A stretch of 43,836 bases of DNA from an uncultured Eubacteriales bacterium (GTDB lineage: Bacteria > Bacillota > Clostridia > Tissierellales > Peptoniphilaceae): contig CABTXP010000005.1 of the NCBI GenBank assembly GCA_902488815.1, positions 1-43,836 of the forward strand, written 5' to 3'. The position numbers were made by a program, and so were the translations under genes. Below are positions 8,177 through 16,063 of the stretch, in pieces; the stretch's first letter is position 1, and the number at the start of each line of letters is the position of its first letter. The notes beneath the pieces were generated by a model that worked only from the letters and a program-made list of their open reading frames with translations, was not told where the DNA came from and did not search any database.

Positions 8177-8282
8177 ATTGCATAATTGCAATTTTGCTCT
8201 CATTTGTGCAATGTCATGTTGCAGTTGTGATAGTTGCAAATGTTTTCCTGAATAGTTGCATTATTGGGTTGCATTATTGCAA
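8177..8282 (+). promoter_or_regulatory. TTGCA/TGCAA repeat cluster, probable enhancer for the sigma-54 activator
   Basis: At least eight TTGCA or TGCAA half-sites fall within 106 bp. Two are perfect inverted pairs with 4-bp centres: ATTGCATAATTGCAAT (8177-8192) and TTGCATTATTGCAA (8269-8282). A third pair has a 7-bp centre (8207-8223); single sites are at 8234-8239 and 8256-8260. The block lies about 75-180 bp upstream of one -24 element and 135-240 bp upstream of the divergent one, the usual distance for enhancer-binding proteins. Strand is nominal. Confidence 0.65.
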
Positions 8283-8353
8283 TGTTAGATTAATCAAGAT
8301 TGATTCTTTCTTCAATCTATGTCAAAGTTCGGCGTTAATATTTATTTTAAAAG

Positions 8354-8370
8354 TTGGCACATTAATTGCA
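8354..8370 (+). promoter_or_regulatory. Sigma-54 (-24/-12) promoter of the transporter-ptb-regulator operon
   Basis: TTGGCACATTAATTGCA has GG at 8356-8357 and GC at 8368-8369 with 10 bases between. Transcription should start near 8381, about 53 bp before the ATG at 8434. It is the only recognisable promoter for the five-gene operon. Confidence 0.88.
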
Positions 8371-8433
8371 TTTTAAATAGGCAAATAGATCTCCACGATC
8401 TGTTAAAATTCTCAATAATAATAGGAGGTTATT

Positions 8434-9903
8434 ATGTCTGAAAATGTAAAAAGCAAATTTAGTATGCCGACTAAAAAATTAGTTACAATTCTAATTTGCC
8501 TGGGAATTATTGTATTATTTTGGTTCTTACCTGCACCTGAACCTATGACTCAAACCGGAATGAAGGTCTTAGGAATTTTTATAGGTTCTGTACTTATGCT
8601 TTCTCTTGTAAATACCGTCTGGCCTGTTTTGTTGGCAGTGGTATTGCTTTCAAGAGTGGGAATGGATCCTTTAAACGCAATTATAGCAGGCTCTTTCGGT
8701 AACTGGGTAATCTACTTTATACTTATGAGTTTCCTTTTAACTCACGCTTTGGAACAATCAGGGTTTATAAGTAGAATAGTCGGAAAGTTTATGAGCATGA
8801 AGTTCGTAACAAAGACGCCATGGATCTTTACTTTCTCATTGTCTGCAATGGGTATGATCCTTGCGGCTTTTATTGACCAAGTACCGGCAACCGCTTTTAT
8901 GCTTGCCTTTGCCAATACTGTCTACGAAGAAATGGGTTATGAAAAGGGAGACTCCTATCCTGTTATTGCCAATATAGCAACTGTATTCGGCGTAATTATA
9001 GGCGGGGCCGCTACACCTATCTCTCACCCCCTTGCCTTAATCGGTTTAGGTGTTTATGAAAGTATTACAGGTGAAGCTATTTCAATGTTACAATACTTAG
9101 TTTTAGGCGTACCTACTGCAATTTTAGTGTTTATTGTTATGTGTATTGTACTTCGTATATTTGCAAAGCCCGACTTTTCAAAATTTGAAAACTTAAACAT
9201 TGACAACATTGTTAAAAATCAAAGTCCGATGGAAATTAAGGAAAAGACTATTGTAACAATTTTCTTCCTTACAGTAATTATGTGGATGCTGCCGGGCGTA
9301 TGGGCTCTATTTGATCCTACATCTCCTGTGGTAGCTGTACTTAACACATACGGGATTACATTCTGGGCAATTTGTGCAGTAATTTTACTTTCCGTTATTC
9401 ACATTGACGACGAACCGATTTTGGACATTGTCTATGCGGTAAATCACAACATTAACTGGGCAATATTAATATTCATAAGTATTGCTCTATGCTTGGGAAG
9501 CGCAGTTTCAAATCCTGCTACAGGTATTTCAGACTACGTAGTTCAAAATGTAACTCCCCTTGCTGAAAAATTTTCACCGATAATAGTAGTAATGCTATTT
9601 GTATTAGTTACTTGCTCACTTACAAATTTTGCATCAAACGTTACTTCCATAACAGTTATGACAGGTGTTGCTGTTACACTTGCTATAGCAGGCACTACTT
9701 ACAACGCTCCCGCAATAGCACTTGCAGTAACATTTGCAGGTTCCTGCGCTTATACACTGCCTTCAGGATTTGCTCCCATAGCTATGCTGCACGGCAATGA
9801 ATACTCAAACAGTTCACAAATATATAAGTTCGGAATAATAATGATTATTGTAACCACATTATTGGCAACATTCGTTGGATACAATATAGCATCACTTATT
9901 TAG
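8434..9903 (+). CDS. SLC13/DASS-type anion (carboxylate) transporter
   Basis: A polytopic membrane protein of 489 residues, resembling sodium-coupled divalent-anion symporters of the SLC13/DASS group. It has about 12-13 hydrophobic segments and two repeat-like motifs rich in small and polar residues: AAFIDQVPATAFMLAFANT in the first half and LTNFASNVTSITVM in the second. These correspond to the paired substrate/cation-binding hairpins of the group. No signal peptide is expected. It has a GGAGG site and is the first gene of the sigma-54 operon, so it probably imports the inducing carboxylate. The substrate cannot be read from sequence. Confidence 0.8.
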   Translation: MSENVKSKFSMPTKKLVTILICLGIIVLFWFLPAPEPMTQTGMKVLGIFIGSVLMLSLVNTVWPVLLAVVLLSRVGMDPLNAIIAGSFGNWVIYFILMSFLLTHALEQSGFISRIVGKFMSMKFVTKTPWIFTFSLSAMGMILAAFIDQVPATAFMLAFANTVYEEMGYEKGDSYPVIANIATVFGVIIGGAATPISHPLALIGLGVYESITGEAISMLQYLVLGVPTAILVFIVMCIVLRIFAKPDFSKFENLNIDNIVKNQSPMEIKEKTIVTIFFLTVIMWMLPGVWALFDPTSPVVAVLNTYGITFWAICAVILLSVIHIDDEPILDIVYAVNHNINWAILIFISIALCLGSAVSNPATGISDYVVQNVTPLAEKFSPIIVVMLFVLVTCSLTNFASNVTSITVMTGVAVTLAIAGTTYNAPAIALAVTFAGSCAYTLPSGFAPIAMLHGNEYSNSSQIYKFGIIMIIVTTLLATFVGYNIASLI

Positions 9904-9912
9904 GAGGTAATT

Positions 9913-10803
9913 ATGGTACAAAATTTTAAAGAGCTTTTAAAAGAAGCTTGTGAAAGAGAATCAAAGGTTATCGCCGTAGCGGTACCTGAAGAATTGGAAG
10001 TCCTTGAAGTCATCGAAAAGGCTGAAGAAATAAATTTGGCTGAGTTTATCTTAATCGGTGACGAAGAAAAAATTAATAAAATTATAAAAGAACACAATCT
10101 AAAAATTAAAGGCAAAGTAATTGACGAAAAAGATCATGCCAAGGCTGCTGCAAAAGCTGTAGACTTGGTTGATGAAAAGAAAGCCGCAACAGTTATGAAG
10201 GGAATGCTTCACTCGGCAACATTTTTAAAAGCTGTTTTGAACAAGGAAAAGTCTCTTAATATAGGAAATAAAATCACTCAAATTTCAATTTTTGAAAAAG
10301 AAGAAGGAGGTTTTTTATTCTTAACAGACTGTGCAATTTCCGTTGAACCTGATCTTAATGACAAAAAAGGCATTTTGGAAAATGCCGTTGCCCTATTTCA
10401 CAAAATGGGCGTTGAAGAACCTAAGGTTGCAGTACTCACTTCATTGGAAGTTGTAAATCCTAAAATGCAAGACACAATTGATGCGGCTGTACTAAGTAAG
10501 ATGAACGACAGAGGTCAAATTAAAGGCTGTATAGTAGATGGACCTTTTGCCTTTGACAATGCCGTTTCAAAAGAAGCTGCGGAAGCAAAGGGACTAAAGA
10601 GTCCTGTGGCAGGTCAAGCGGATGTAATACTCGTTCCAAACCTGACAGTGGGCAACTCAATTTCAAAAGCTCTTACTTTTGTAGGCAAAAAACAATCCAT
10701 CGCCGCTACAGTAGGTACTTCAGTTCCGATTATATTTACTTCAAGAACTGAAACTATGGAAGGTAAACTCTTGTCAATTGCACTTGCCGCTTATACATCA
10801 TGA
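9913..10803 (+). CDS. ptb: Phosphate butyryltransferase (phosphate acyltransferase)
   Basis: Converts an acyl-CoA and phosphate into acyl phosphate and CoA. The 296 residues match Ptb (about 300) and not the longer Pta. Family features include VMKGMLHSATFLKAVL in the middle and the C-terminal GQADVILVPNLTVGNSISKAL segment, which lies in the Pta/Ptb active-site region. It begins 9 bp after the transporter gene with an AGGAGG site. Its partner kinase buk lies at 5877 under its own sigma-54 promoter. Together they would turn the acyl-CoA produced by the beta-keto acid cleavage enzyme into ATP and free acid. Confidence 0.93.
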   Translation: MVQNFKELLKEACERESKVIAVAVPEELEVLEVIEKAEEINLAEFILIGDEEKINKIIKEHNLKIKGKVIDEKDHAKAAAKAVDLVDEKKAATVMKGMLHSATFLKAVLNKEKSLNIGNKITQISIFEKEEGGFLFLTDCAISVEPDLNDKKGILENAVALFHKMGVEEPKVAVLTSLEVVNPKMQDTIDAAVLSKMNDRGQIKGCIVDGPFAFDNAVSKEAAEAKGLKSPVAGQADVILVPNLTVGNSISKALTFVGKKQSIAATVGTSVPIIFTSRTETMEGKLLSIALAAYTS

Positions 10804-10809
10804 TTATAT

Positions 10810-10836
10810 CCTCCGGTATAGTCATGATACCGGAGG
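10810..10836 (+). promoter_or_regulatory. Hairpin that hides the ribosome site of the sigma-54 activator gene
   Basis: CCTCCGGTAT (10810-10819) and ATACCGGAGG (10827-10836) form a perfect 10-bp stem with a 7-base loop. The 3' arm contains the GGAGG ribosome site of the gene starting at 10843. No T run follows, so it is not a normal terminator. Translational limitation or an mRNA processing point is inferred. Confidence 0.6.
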
Positions 10837-10842
10837 TATTAT

Positions 10843-12294
10843 ATGAACATCGAAAAAGAATACGAAATATTAAAACTTATGATTGAAACGTCCCAAGACG
10901 GTCTGACTTATACGGACGAGACAGGGATTATCAGATACAACAACAAGGCCTATACGGACATAACGGGCATTAAGGATGAGTATCTTAACGGCGAATCAAT
11001 TTTTGAATTGGAAAAAAGAGGATTTCCCGTTTCCTCTATGGTTCATGAAGTCTTTAAGAAAAGAGAAACAGTATCTAAAGTTATTAACTACGGAGAATCC
11101 GACAAAGAAATCATTGTAACTATAGAACCTGCTTATGACGAACATGGCAACTTTAAAGGCATTGTGGGAAACGTTAGAAACTATACGAAACTTTCAGAAC
11201 TGCGTAACGAAATCTCAACTATAAAGGCAAAGTACAATGCTGAAAAAATGAGATCTGAAGAAATTAACAAGGCTCTTGAAACACAAAAGATAAAAAACGA
11301 AGAGCTCATAAGACAAATTCATCAAATGCGTGAAGAAAACGGAGATTTGTTGCAGGGCATGGACATGTCAAGCTATTCAATTAATCTATTTGAAATCGCA
11401 AAGCGAGTTGCTGAAGTTGATTCTACAGTTTTAATCACCGGAGAGTCCGGAGTTGGAAAAGACGTATTCTGTCAATTGGTCCACAGATTACAAGGTGGAG
11501 ATAAGCCATATATTAAAGTTTCCTGCGGAGCAATCCCCGAAACTCTAATGGAGTCGGAGCTTTTCGGATATGAGGCGGGAGCTTTTACAGGCGCCAGCAA
11601 AAAAGGTAAAAAAGGTGCTTTTGAACTTGCAAAGGACGGCGTCCTCTTCTTAGATGAAGTGGGGGAGCTGCCCTTGGACCTTCAAGTAAAGCTCTTGACA
11701 GTATTGCAAGATAGAAAATTTTACAGAATAGGCGGAACCGAAGAAGTGGAAGTCAGAGCGAAAGTAATTTCCGCTACAAATAAAAATCTAATGGAAAGTA
11801 TTAAGCGGGGAGAATTTAGAGAGGACTTATACTACAGACTTAATGTAGTTCCCGTTCATATTCGACCCTTGCGCCAGAGAAAAGATGAAATTATTCCACT
11901 AGCTTCTTCCTATCTTCAAAAGCTAAACGAAAGACATAATACTAATATTGTCCTTTCAAGAGAAGTCCGGGAAATATTAAAAAATTACGATTGGCCCGGC
12001 AATATTAGAGAGTTAAACAACATTGTAGAACGTATGTATGTATTTTCCACCGGCGAGATTATTGAGGTGGAAGACGTGCCTGATGAAATAAAAAAATCTT
12101 CGGGAGAATATTTGAAGATTAAGGAAGGCACATATTTAAAAGATCAATTGGAAGACATTGAAGCGCAAATAATTTTAAATCAATTAAATTCGAACCAATC
12201 TCTCAAAGAAATATCGGAAAAATTGGGAATTGACGTTTCAACTCTTCACAGAAAAATAAACAAGTATCACTTGCCCAAGAGATACGGATCATAA
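10843..12294 (+). CDS. Sigma-54-dependent enhancer-binding activator, PAS-AAA+-Fis HTH
   Basis: Activates RNA polymerase bound with sigma-54 by ATP hydrolysis. Domains in order are a PAS sensor (about 5-115, with FELEKRGFPVSS and a NVRNYTKL end), a charged coiled coil (about 115-165), an AAA+ domain (about 175-400) and a C-terminal Fis-type HTH (about 440-480). Walker A reads GESGVGKD (about 200-207), the sigma-54-contacting GAFTGA loop is intact (about 246), Walker B is FLDEVGELP, and arginine-finger segments REDLYYRLNV and WPGNIREL are present. Only a PAS domain senses, so a small ligand is likely. It is the third gene of an operon with a sigma-54 promoter, implying positive autoregulation. 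It probably binds the TTGCA repeats at 8177-8282. Confidence 0.93.
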   Translation: MNIEKEYEILKLMIETSQDGLTYTDETGIIRYNNKAYTDITGIKDEYLNGESIFELEKRGFPVSSMVHEVFKKRETVSKVINYGESDKEIIVTIEPAYDEHGNFKGIVGNVRNYTKLSELRNEISTIKAKYNAEKMRSEEINKALETQKIKNEELIRQIHQMREENGDLLQGMDMSSYSINLFEIAKRVAEVDSTVLITGESGVGKDVFCQLVHRLQGGDKPYIKVSCGAIPETLMESELFGYEAGAFTGASKKGKKGAFELAKDGVLFLDEVGELPLDLQVKLLTVLQDRKFYRIGGTEEVEVRAKVISATNKNLMESIKRGEFREDLYYRLNVVPVHIRPLRQRKDEIIPLASSYLQKLNERHNTNIVLSREVREILKNYDWPGNIRELNNIVERMYVFSTGEIIEVEDVPDEIKKSSGEYLKIKEGTYLKDQLEDIEAQIILNQLNSNQSLKEISEKLGIDVSTLHRKINKYHLPKRYGS

Positions 12295-12306
12295 TTGGAG
12301 GAAAAA

Positions 12307-13599
12307 ATGCAAAATTTATTTTTAATTTTGGCTGTTGTCCTAATTACAGGACTGGCATTAAAGGGAGTTCCCATATTTTTTGCAGCAGCTATTACATCAC
12401 TTTTTATTTTAGTAACACAAGGTATGCCCGTTGTACCGGGTATGACTGAAACTTTCGCCCAAGCTTTCGGCGGATTTATTTCAAAAAACTTTTTTATATT
12501 TGTTTTAGGCGCAATTTTCGGCAAAATTCTTGAACTTTCAAGAGCCACGGACTCTATTGCAAACTTTGTAGTAGGAAAACTTGGCGAAAAAGCTGTAATA
12601 CCTGCCATTATAATTGCTGGAGGTATTATGGGCTATGGTGGAATTTCCGTATTCGTAGGTCTGTTCTCACTATATCCTCTAATGTTTTCTCTTTTTGAAA
12701 GAGCAAATATAACTCGTACACTTGCACCAGCTATTTACTGTGCAGCTGCAGGTTCCTTTACGGTATGGATGCCCGGCGCACCTTCTATTCAACTTTTAAT
12801 GCCCGTTACCGCATTCGGCACTTCAACATTTGCAGCAGCGGCTCCGGGACTAATCGTAGCATTTATTCAAATTATTTTAGAAATTTTACTTTGCCAATAC
12901 TTTGTAAAGAAAACTCAAGCCAAAGGTTTGGGTTGGGAAGGCTGGGAAGAAGCAGGAGCTGCAGCTCACGGCAAAGAGGATTCAAACTATCCGCCGTTCT
13001 TGTTGGCACTTCTTCCAATGATTATACTCATCGTTTCATTAGGTGTTTTGAAAATTAATCCCCCTGTTGCTCTTACAATAGGTATTGTTGCAGGACTTAT
13101 CTTGTACGCCAAGTACTTGCCATGGAAAGATAATTTTTGGAAACACTTACAAACCGCTTTTGCAGGAGGATCGGGAGCCCTTATGGCAACTTGCTCCGCA
13201 GTAGGTTTCGGTGCCGTTATTCAATCCACTCCGGCATTCCAAAACTTAATTAACATCGTTGTAGGTATGGAAGGAAATCCTGTAATTATTTCAGTGGCAA
13301 TTACAGCTATACTTGCAGGTATTTGCGGTTCAGGTACAGGCGGAGAAGCTATGAGCTTGCCGATTATCCAAGAGTACTTTGTACCGATGGGGGCAAATGT
13401 AGAAGCACTTACAAGCGGAGTAGCTCTATCTACAATGATATTTACTCTGCCCAACAACTCGGTAGTTAACACTGCAATTACAGCGGCAAATACAACTCAC
13501 AAGAAGGCATATCCATATATGTTTGCAACAATTGCGGCTATGTCATTTGTGTCAATGATATTGCTTTTAATTGCATTTAAAATATTCGGTTATATGTAG
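12307..13599 (+). CDS. GntP-family permease (hydroxy acid/gluconate type)
   Basis: A polytopic membrane protein of 430 residues resembling the GntP family, whose members carry gluconate or D-3-hydroxybutyrate by proton symport. About 12 hydrophobic segments are visible, with family-like signatures GYGGISVFVGLFSLYPL, FTVWMPGAPSIQ and GICGSGTGGEAMSLP. I chose ATG 12307 because a TTG at 12295 lies within the TTGGAGG ribosome site itself. It starts 12 bp after the activator gene and ends 9 bp before the dehydrogenase gene. Its presence beside a second, SLC13-type carrier suggests separate import and export, or two related substrates. Confidence 0.85.
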   Translation: MQNLFLILAVVLITGLALKGVPIFFAAAITSLFILVTQGMPVVPGMTETFAQAFGGFISKNFFIFVLGAIFGKILELSRATDSIANFVVGKLGEKAVIPAIIIAGGIMGYGGISVFVGLFSLYPLMFSLFERANITRTLAPAIYCAAAGSFTVWMPGAPSIQLLMPVTAFGTSTFAAAAPGLIVAFIQIILEILLCQYFVKKTQAKGLGWEGWEEAGAAAHGKEDSNYPPFLLALLPMIILIVSLGVLKINPPVALTIGIVAGLILYAKYLPWKDNFWKHLQTAFAGGSGALMATCSAVGFGAVIQSTPAFQNLINIVVGMEGNPVIISVAITAILAGICGSGTGGEAMSLPIIQEYFVPMGANVEALTSGVALSTMIFTLPNNSVVNTAITAANTTHKKAYPYMFATIAAMSFVSMILLLIAFKIFGYM

Positions 13600-13608
13600 G
13601 AGGAAATC

Positions 13609-14550
13609 ATGAAAAATTTAAAAGTAGCAGTTATAGGAACAGGTATGATAGGTACAAGTATGGCAGTTCTAGCCACAGGTCACGGCCTTAAAACTACTAT
13701 GCTTGCAGTAAATGAAGAATTAAAACAAAAGAGTGAAGCTCAATTTGACGCTTTCTACCAACAACTTAAGGACAATGAGTTGTTAAACGACAAACAAATC
13801 GCTTATTGCAAAAACAACTTAAACTACACTTTTAACTACGAAGATTTAAAAGATGTAGATGTAGTATTTGAATGTGTAATTGAAGATATAAATGTAAAGC
13901 ATGAAGTATACAAATCTCTTGAAGATAATTGTCCCAATATCAAGGCAATTGCATCGGTGTCTTCAGCACTTGTAACAGATGAACTTGCAAAGAGTGCAAC
14001 TAAGTACAAGGACAGAATTTTAGTAGCACACCCCTTCTTCCCGCCGCACCTTGTACCCTATTTTGAAATGGCTACAGGCAAAGACACTTCGAAAGAAGCT
14101 GTTAAGTTTGTAAAAGAATTCTTGGAATTTTTAGACAGAAAACCTGTTGTGCTTAAAAAACCGGCTCCGGGCTTTATAGGAAACAGATTGCAATTTGCTC
14201 TTTGGAGAGAGGCACTTAATATTGTTGACGAAGGCATAGCGGAACCTGAAGACGTAGATACTTGCCTAATGTATTCCTTCTGTGCAAGATACACTTCAAT
14301 CGGTATGTATGAACACTTTGACAACGGCGGTCTTAAACTTAATTACAATGTATGCCAAACAGTGTTCCCCACACTTTCAAATATTAAAGAAGCTCCCAAG
14401 TCAATTACTGAAAGAATTGAAAGAGGAGATCTGGGAAGACCTACAGGCAAGGGATTCTATGACTGGACTAAGAAAGACACTGAAGAATTTGACAAGAGGG
14501 TTGCAAAACCATTCCTCAGATACTTTAACTGGGAAGTACCTGAAGAATAA
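13609..14550 (+). CDS. 3-hydroxyacid / 3-hydroxyacyl-CoA dehydrogenase family oxidoreductase
   Basis: Oxidises a beta-hydroxyl to a keto group with a nicotinamide cofactor. Length 313. The N-terminal Rossmann motif is GTGMIG (10-15); the catalytic pair His141 (AHPFFPP) and Glu153 (PYFEM) and the PGFIGNRLQ helix (from 188) are visible. The C-terminal domain, with ALWREALNIVDEGIAEPEDVD and a TSIGMYEHF segment, resembles L-carnitine dehydrogenase and L-gulonate 3-dehydrogenase (free-acid enzymes) more than butyryl-pathway Hbd. The acidic residue expected after strand 2 appears to be Asn35, so cofactor preference is open. It is the last gene of the sigma-54 operon. It would supply the beta-keto acid for the cleavage enzyme at 7099. 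Confidence 0.85.
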   Translation: MKNLKVAVIGTGMIGTSMAVLATGHGLKTTMLAVNEELKQKSEAQFDAFYQQLKDNELLNDKQIAYCKNNLNYTFNYEDLKDVDVVFECVIEDINVKHEVYKSLEDNCPNIKAIASVSSALVTDELAKSATKYKDRILVAHPFFPPHLVPYFEMATGKDTSKEAVKFVKEFLEFLDRKPVVLKKPAPGFIGNRLQFALWREALNIVDEGIAEPEDVDTCLMYSFCARYTSIGMYEHFDNGGLKLNYNVCQTVFPTLSNIKEAPKSITERIERGDLGRPTGKGFYDWTKKDTEEFDKRVAKPFLRYFNWEVPEE

Positions 14551-14565
14551 TTAAAGGATAGAGAA

Positions 14566-14697
14566 GAGGACATTCCCCGCCGAAGGCGAGGGTGTGTCCC
14601 CGATGATTTAATGTCCCAATAAATGAAAAATAATTAAAGATGATAGAGTTAAGGGGACACACGCACGTTACGCTAACGCTAACTTGCGAATGTCCCC
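14566..14697. repeat. REP-like pair of inverted palindromic elements
   Basis: Copy A (14566-14601) runs GAGGACATTC to GTGTGTCCCC around a CGCC-GAA-GGCG hairpin. Copy B (14653-14697) is the same unit inverted: GGGGACACAC to GAATGTCCCC around a GTTA/TAAC-rich core. A further partial copy, AATGTCCCAATAAAT at 14610-14624, repeats the end of copy B (14690-14705) with one C fewer. The layout resembles bacterial interspersed palindromes mobilised by REP-associated tyrosine transposases. No transposase is nearby. Confidence 0.65.
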
Positions 14698-14704
14698 AAT
14701 AAAT

Positions 14705-14735
14705 AAAAGCACTCGAGTGAGTGCTTTTTTGTTTG
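14705..14735 (+). terminator. Terminator between the sigma-54 operon and the amidohydrolase gene
   Basis: AAAGCACTC, short loop GAGT region, GAGTGCTTTTTT. The A and T flanks allow it to work on both strands; it ends the operon finishing at 14550 and the minus-strand gene at 14745. Confidence 0.8.
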
Positions 14736-14744
14736 CTCTAAATG

Positions 14745-15989
14745 TTATCTTCTGTTTACAATCTTTCCTTCTTTAATTATTACTTCCATGTTGTCCACGC
14801 TTATGTTGCGGATGTTTTCCATGGGGTTTTTTGAAAGGACTAAAAGGTCGGCGGATTTTCCCACTTCAAGGGTGCCTGTTATATCTCCCACCTTTAACAT
14901 TTCCGCGCCTGTCTTTGTTGCGGCTACTATTGTGTCCATTATTGAGAAGCCCGCTTTTTCTACAAAGGAGATCATTTCTCCTATGGCTGTTGTGCCGTAG
15001 GGTGTCAGGCTTGAGCAGAAGGAGTCCGATCCGATTGTAAGGCCTATGCCTTCTGCAGCGGCCCTGCGAAGGTTTGCGTAAACTCTGTTTAATTCTTTTT
15101 CAGCCACTGTGACACCTTCAAACTTGTCGTGTACTTCCGGTATGTACGGTGGTTCGTAGGTCTTAAACCATTCGTTTAAAAACTGAATTGTGGGGCAGAA
15201 ATATATTCCCTTTTCCGCCATTATGTCCAAACATTCGTCGTTCAGTCTTTGGCCGTGAATGATTAAATGTACTCCCGCCTTGGCTGAGTTTAGTGCTCCT
15301 TCATATCCTTCGGCGTGGCTCCACACAGGGATCCCCACCATGTTACACTCATCAACTACGGCTTGTATTTCTTCAAGGGTATAGTGTGGGTCAAGCTTTT
15401 GATCCCAGCGCCAAATGCCGCCCCCTGTGGACCAAATTTTAATTGCGTCCGGGTTGTCTCTTAACCTTCTTCTTACTGCCTTTCTAAGATCCCAGGGACC
15501 GTCTACTCTCTCTGCCCAAGGGTGTGACCAATCGTTGTATGCCGATGGCAGTTCGTGGGAGTCGCCGTGACCGCAGGTTCTGCAAAAGCCGAGACCTGTA
15601 CCTACTATACGAGGTCCTTCCATCACTCCCGCTTCCACCATGTTTCTAATGTGAAGTCCCGAGTATGAAATTTCTCCCACAGTTGTAAGCCCCGATTCAA
15701 GGCACTCTCTTGCCTGTTGTACCGCTACAACTGTCTTTTGAACGGGATGTTCAAGTACCCAGTCCGTGTCGCTGTCTGTCAAGTTGCCTGAAAAGTGAAG
15801 GTGTGTGTCGATAATCCCCGGCATTATTGTCTTGCCTCTTACGTCCATTACTTTGTAGTCGCCGCCGAAGTCCTTGGGCACACCTGCATATGTAATAATT
15901 TTCCCTTCAATTAAAATTAAACTGTCTTCCAAAACATCTCCGCCCCGTCCGTCTATTAAACGCGCGCCTGAAAGTGCTAATTTGTTCAT
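14745..15989 (-). CDS. Metal-dependent amidohydrolase (imidazolonepropionase/peptidase-like subgroup)
   Basis: A cytoplasmic TIM-barrel hydrolase of 414 residues with the N- and C-terminal beta-sandwich of the amidohydrolase superfamily. Metal ligands are visible: His63 and His65 in DTHLHF, Lys184 in DAIKIWSTGG (possibly carboxylated), His225 in WSHAEG, His245 in IIHGQ and Asp322 in TIGSDSF. The C-terminus has the typical GKSADLLVLSKNP segment. Substrates in this subgroup range from cyclic amides to Xaa-Pro peptides, so the reaction cannot be named. An AAGGAGG site precedes ATG 15989. It converges on the sigma-54 operon and has no sigma-54 promoter of its own, so a link to that pathway is only positional. 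Confidence 0.85.
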   Translation of the reverse strand: MNKLALSGARLIDGRGGDVLEDSLILIEGKIITYAGVPKDFGGDYKVMDVRGKTIMPGIIDTHLHFSGNLTDSDTDWVLEHPVQKTVVAVQQARECLESGLTTVGEISYSGLHIRNMVEAGVMEGPRIVGTGLGFCRTCGHGDSHELPSAYNDWSHPWAERVDGPWDLRKAVRRRLRDNPDAIKIWSTGGGIWRWDQKLDPHYTLEEIQAVVDECNMVGIPVWSHAEGYEGALNSAKAGVHLIIHGQRLNDECLDIMAEKGIYFCPTIQFLNEWFKTYEPPYIPEVHDKFEGVTVAEKELNRVYANLRRAAAEGIGLTIGSDSFCSSLTPYGTTAIGEMISFVEKAGFSIMDTIVAATKTGAEMLKVGDITGTLEVGKSADLLVLSKNPMENIRNISVDNMEVIIKEGKIVNRR

Positions 15990-16063
15990 AGGTCCTCCTT
16001 GCGATTATTATTGCAATGTAATTATAACCTATAGTGAGAAGATTTATTACTACAAAATCATCG

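Noticed and set aside
12295..12306. TTG start four codons upstream of the GntP-family permease
   Set aside because: The TTG is part of the TTGGAGG ribosome site of the ATG at 12307.
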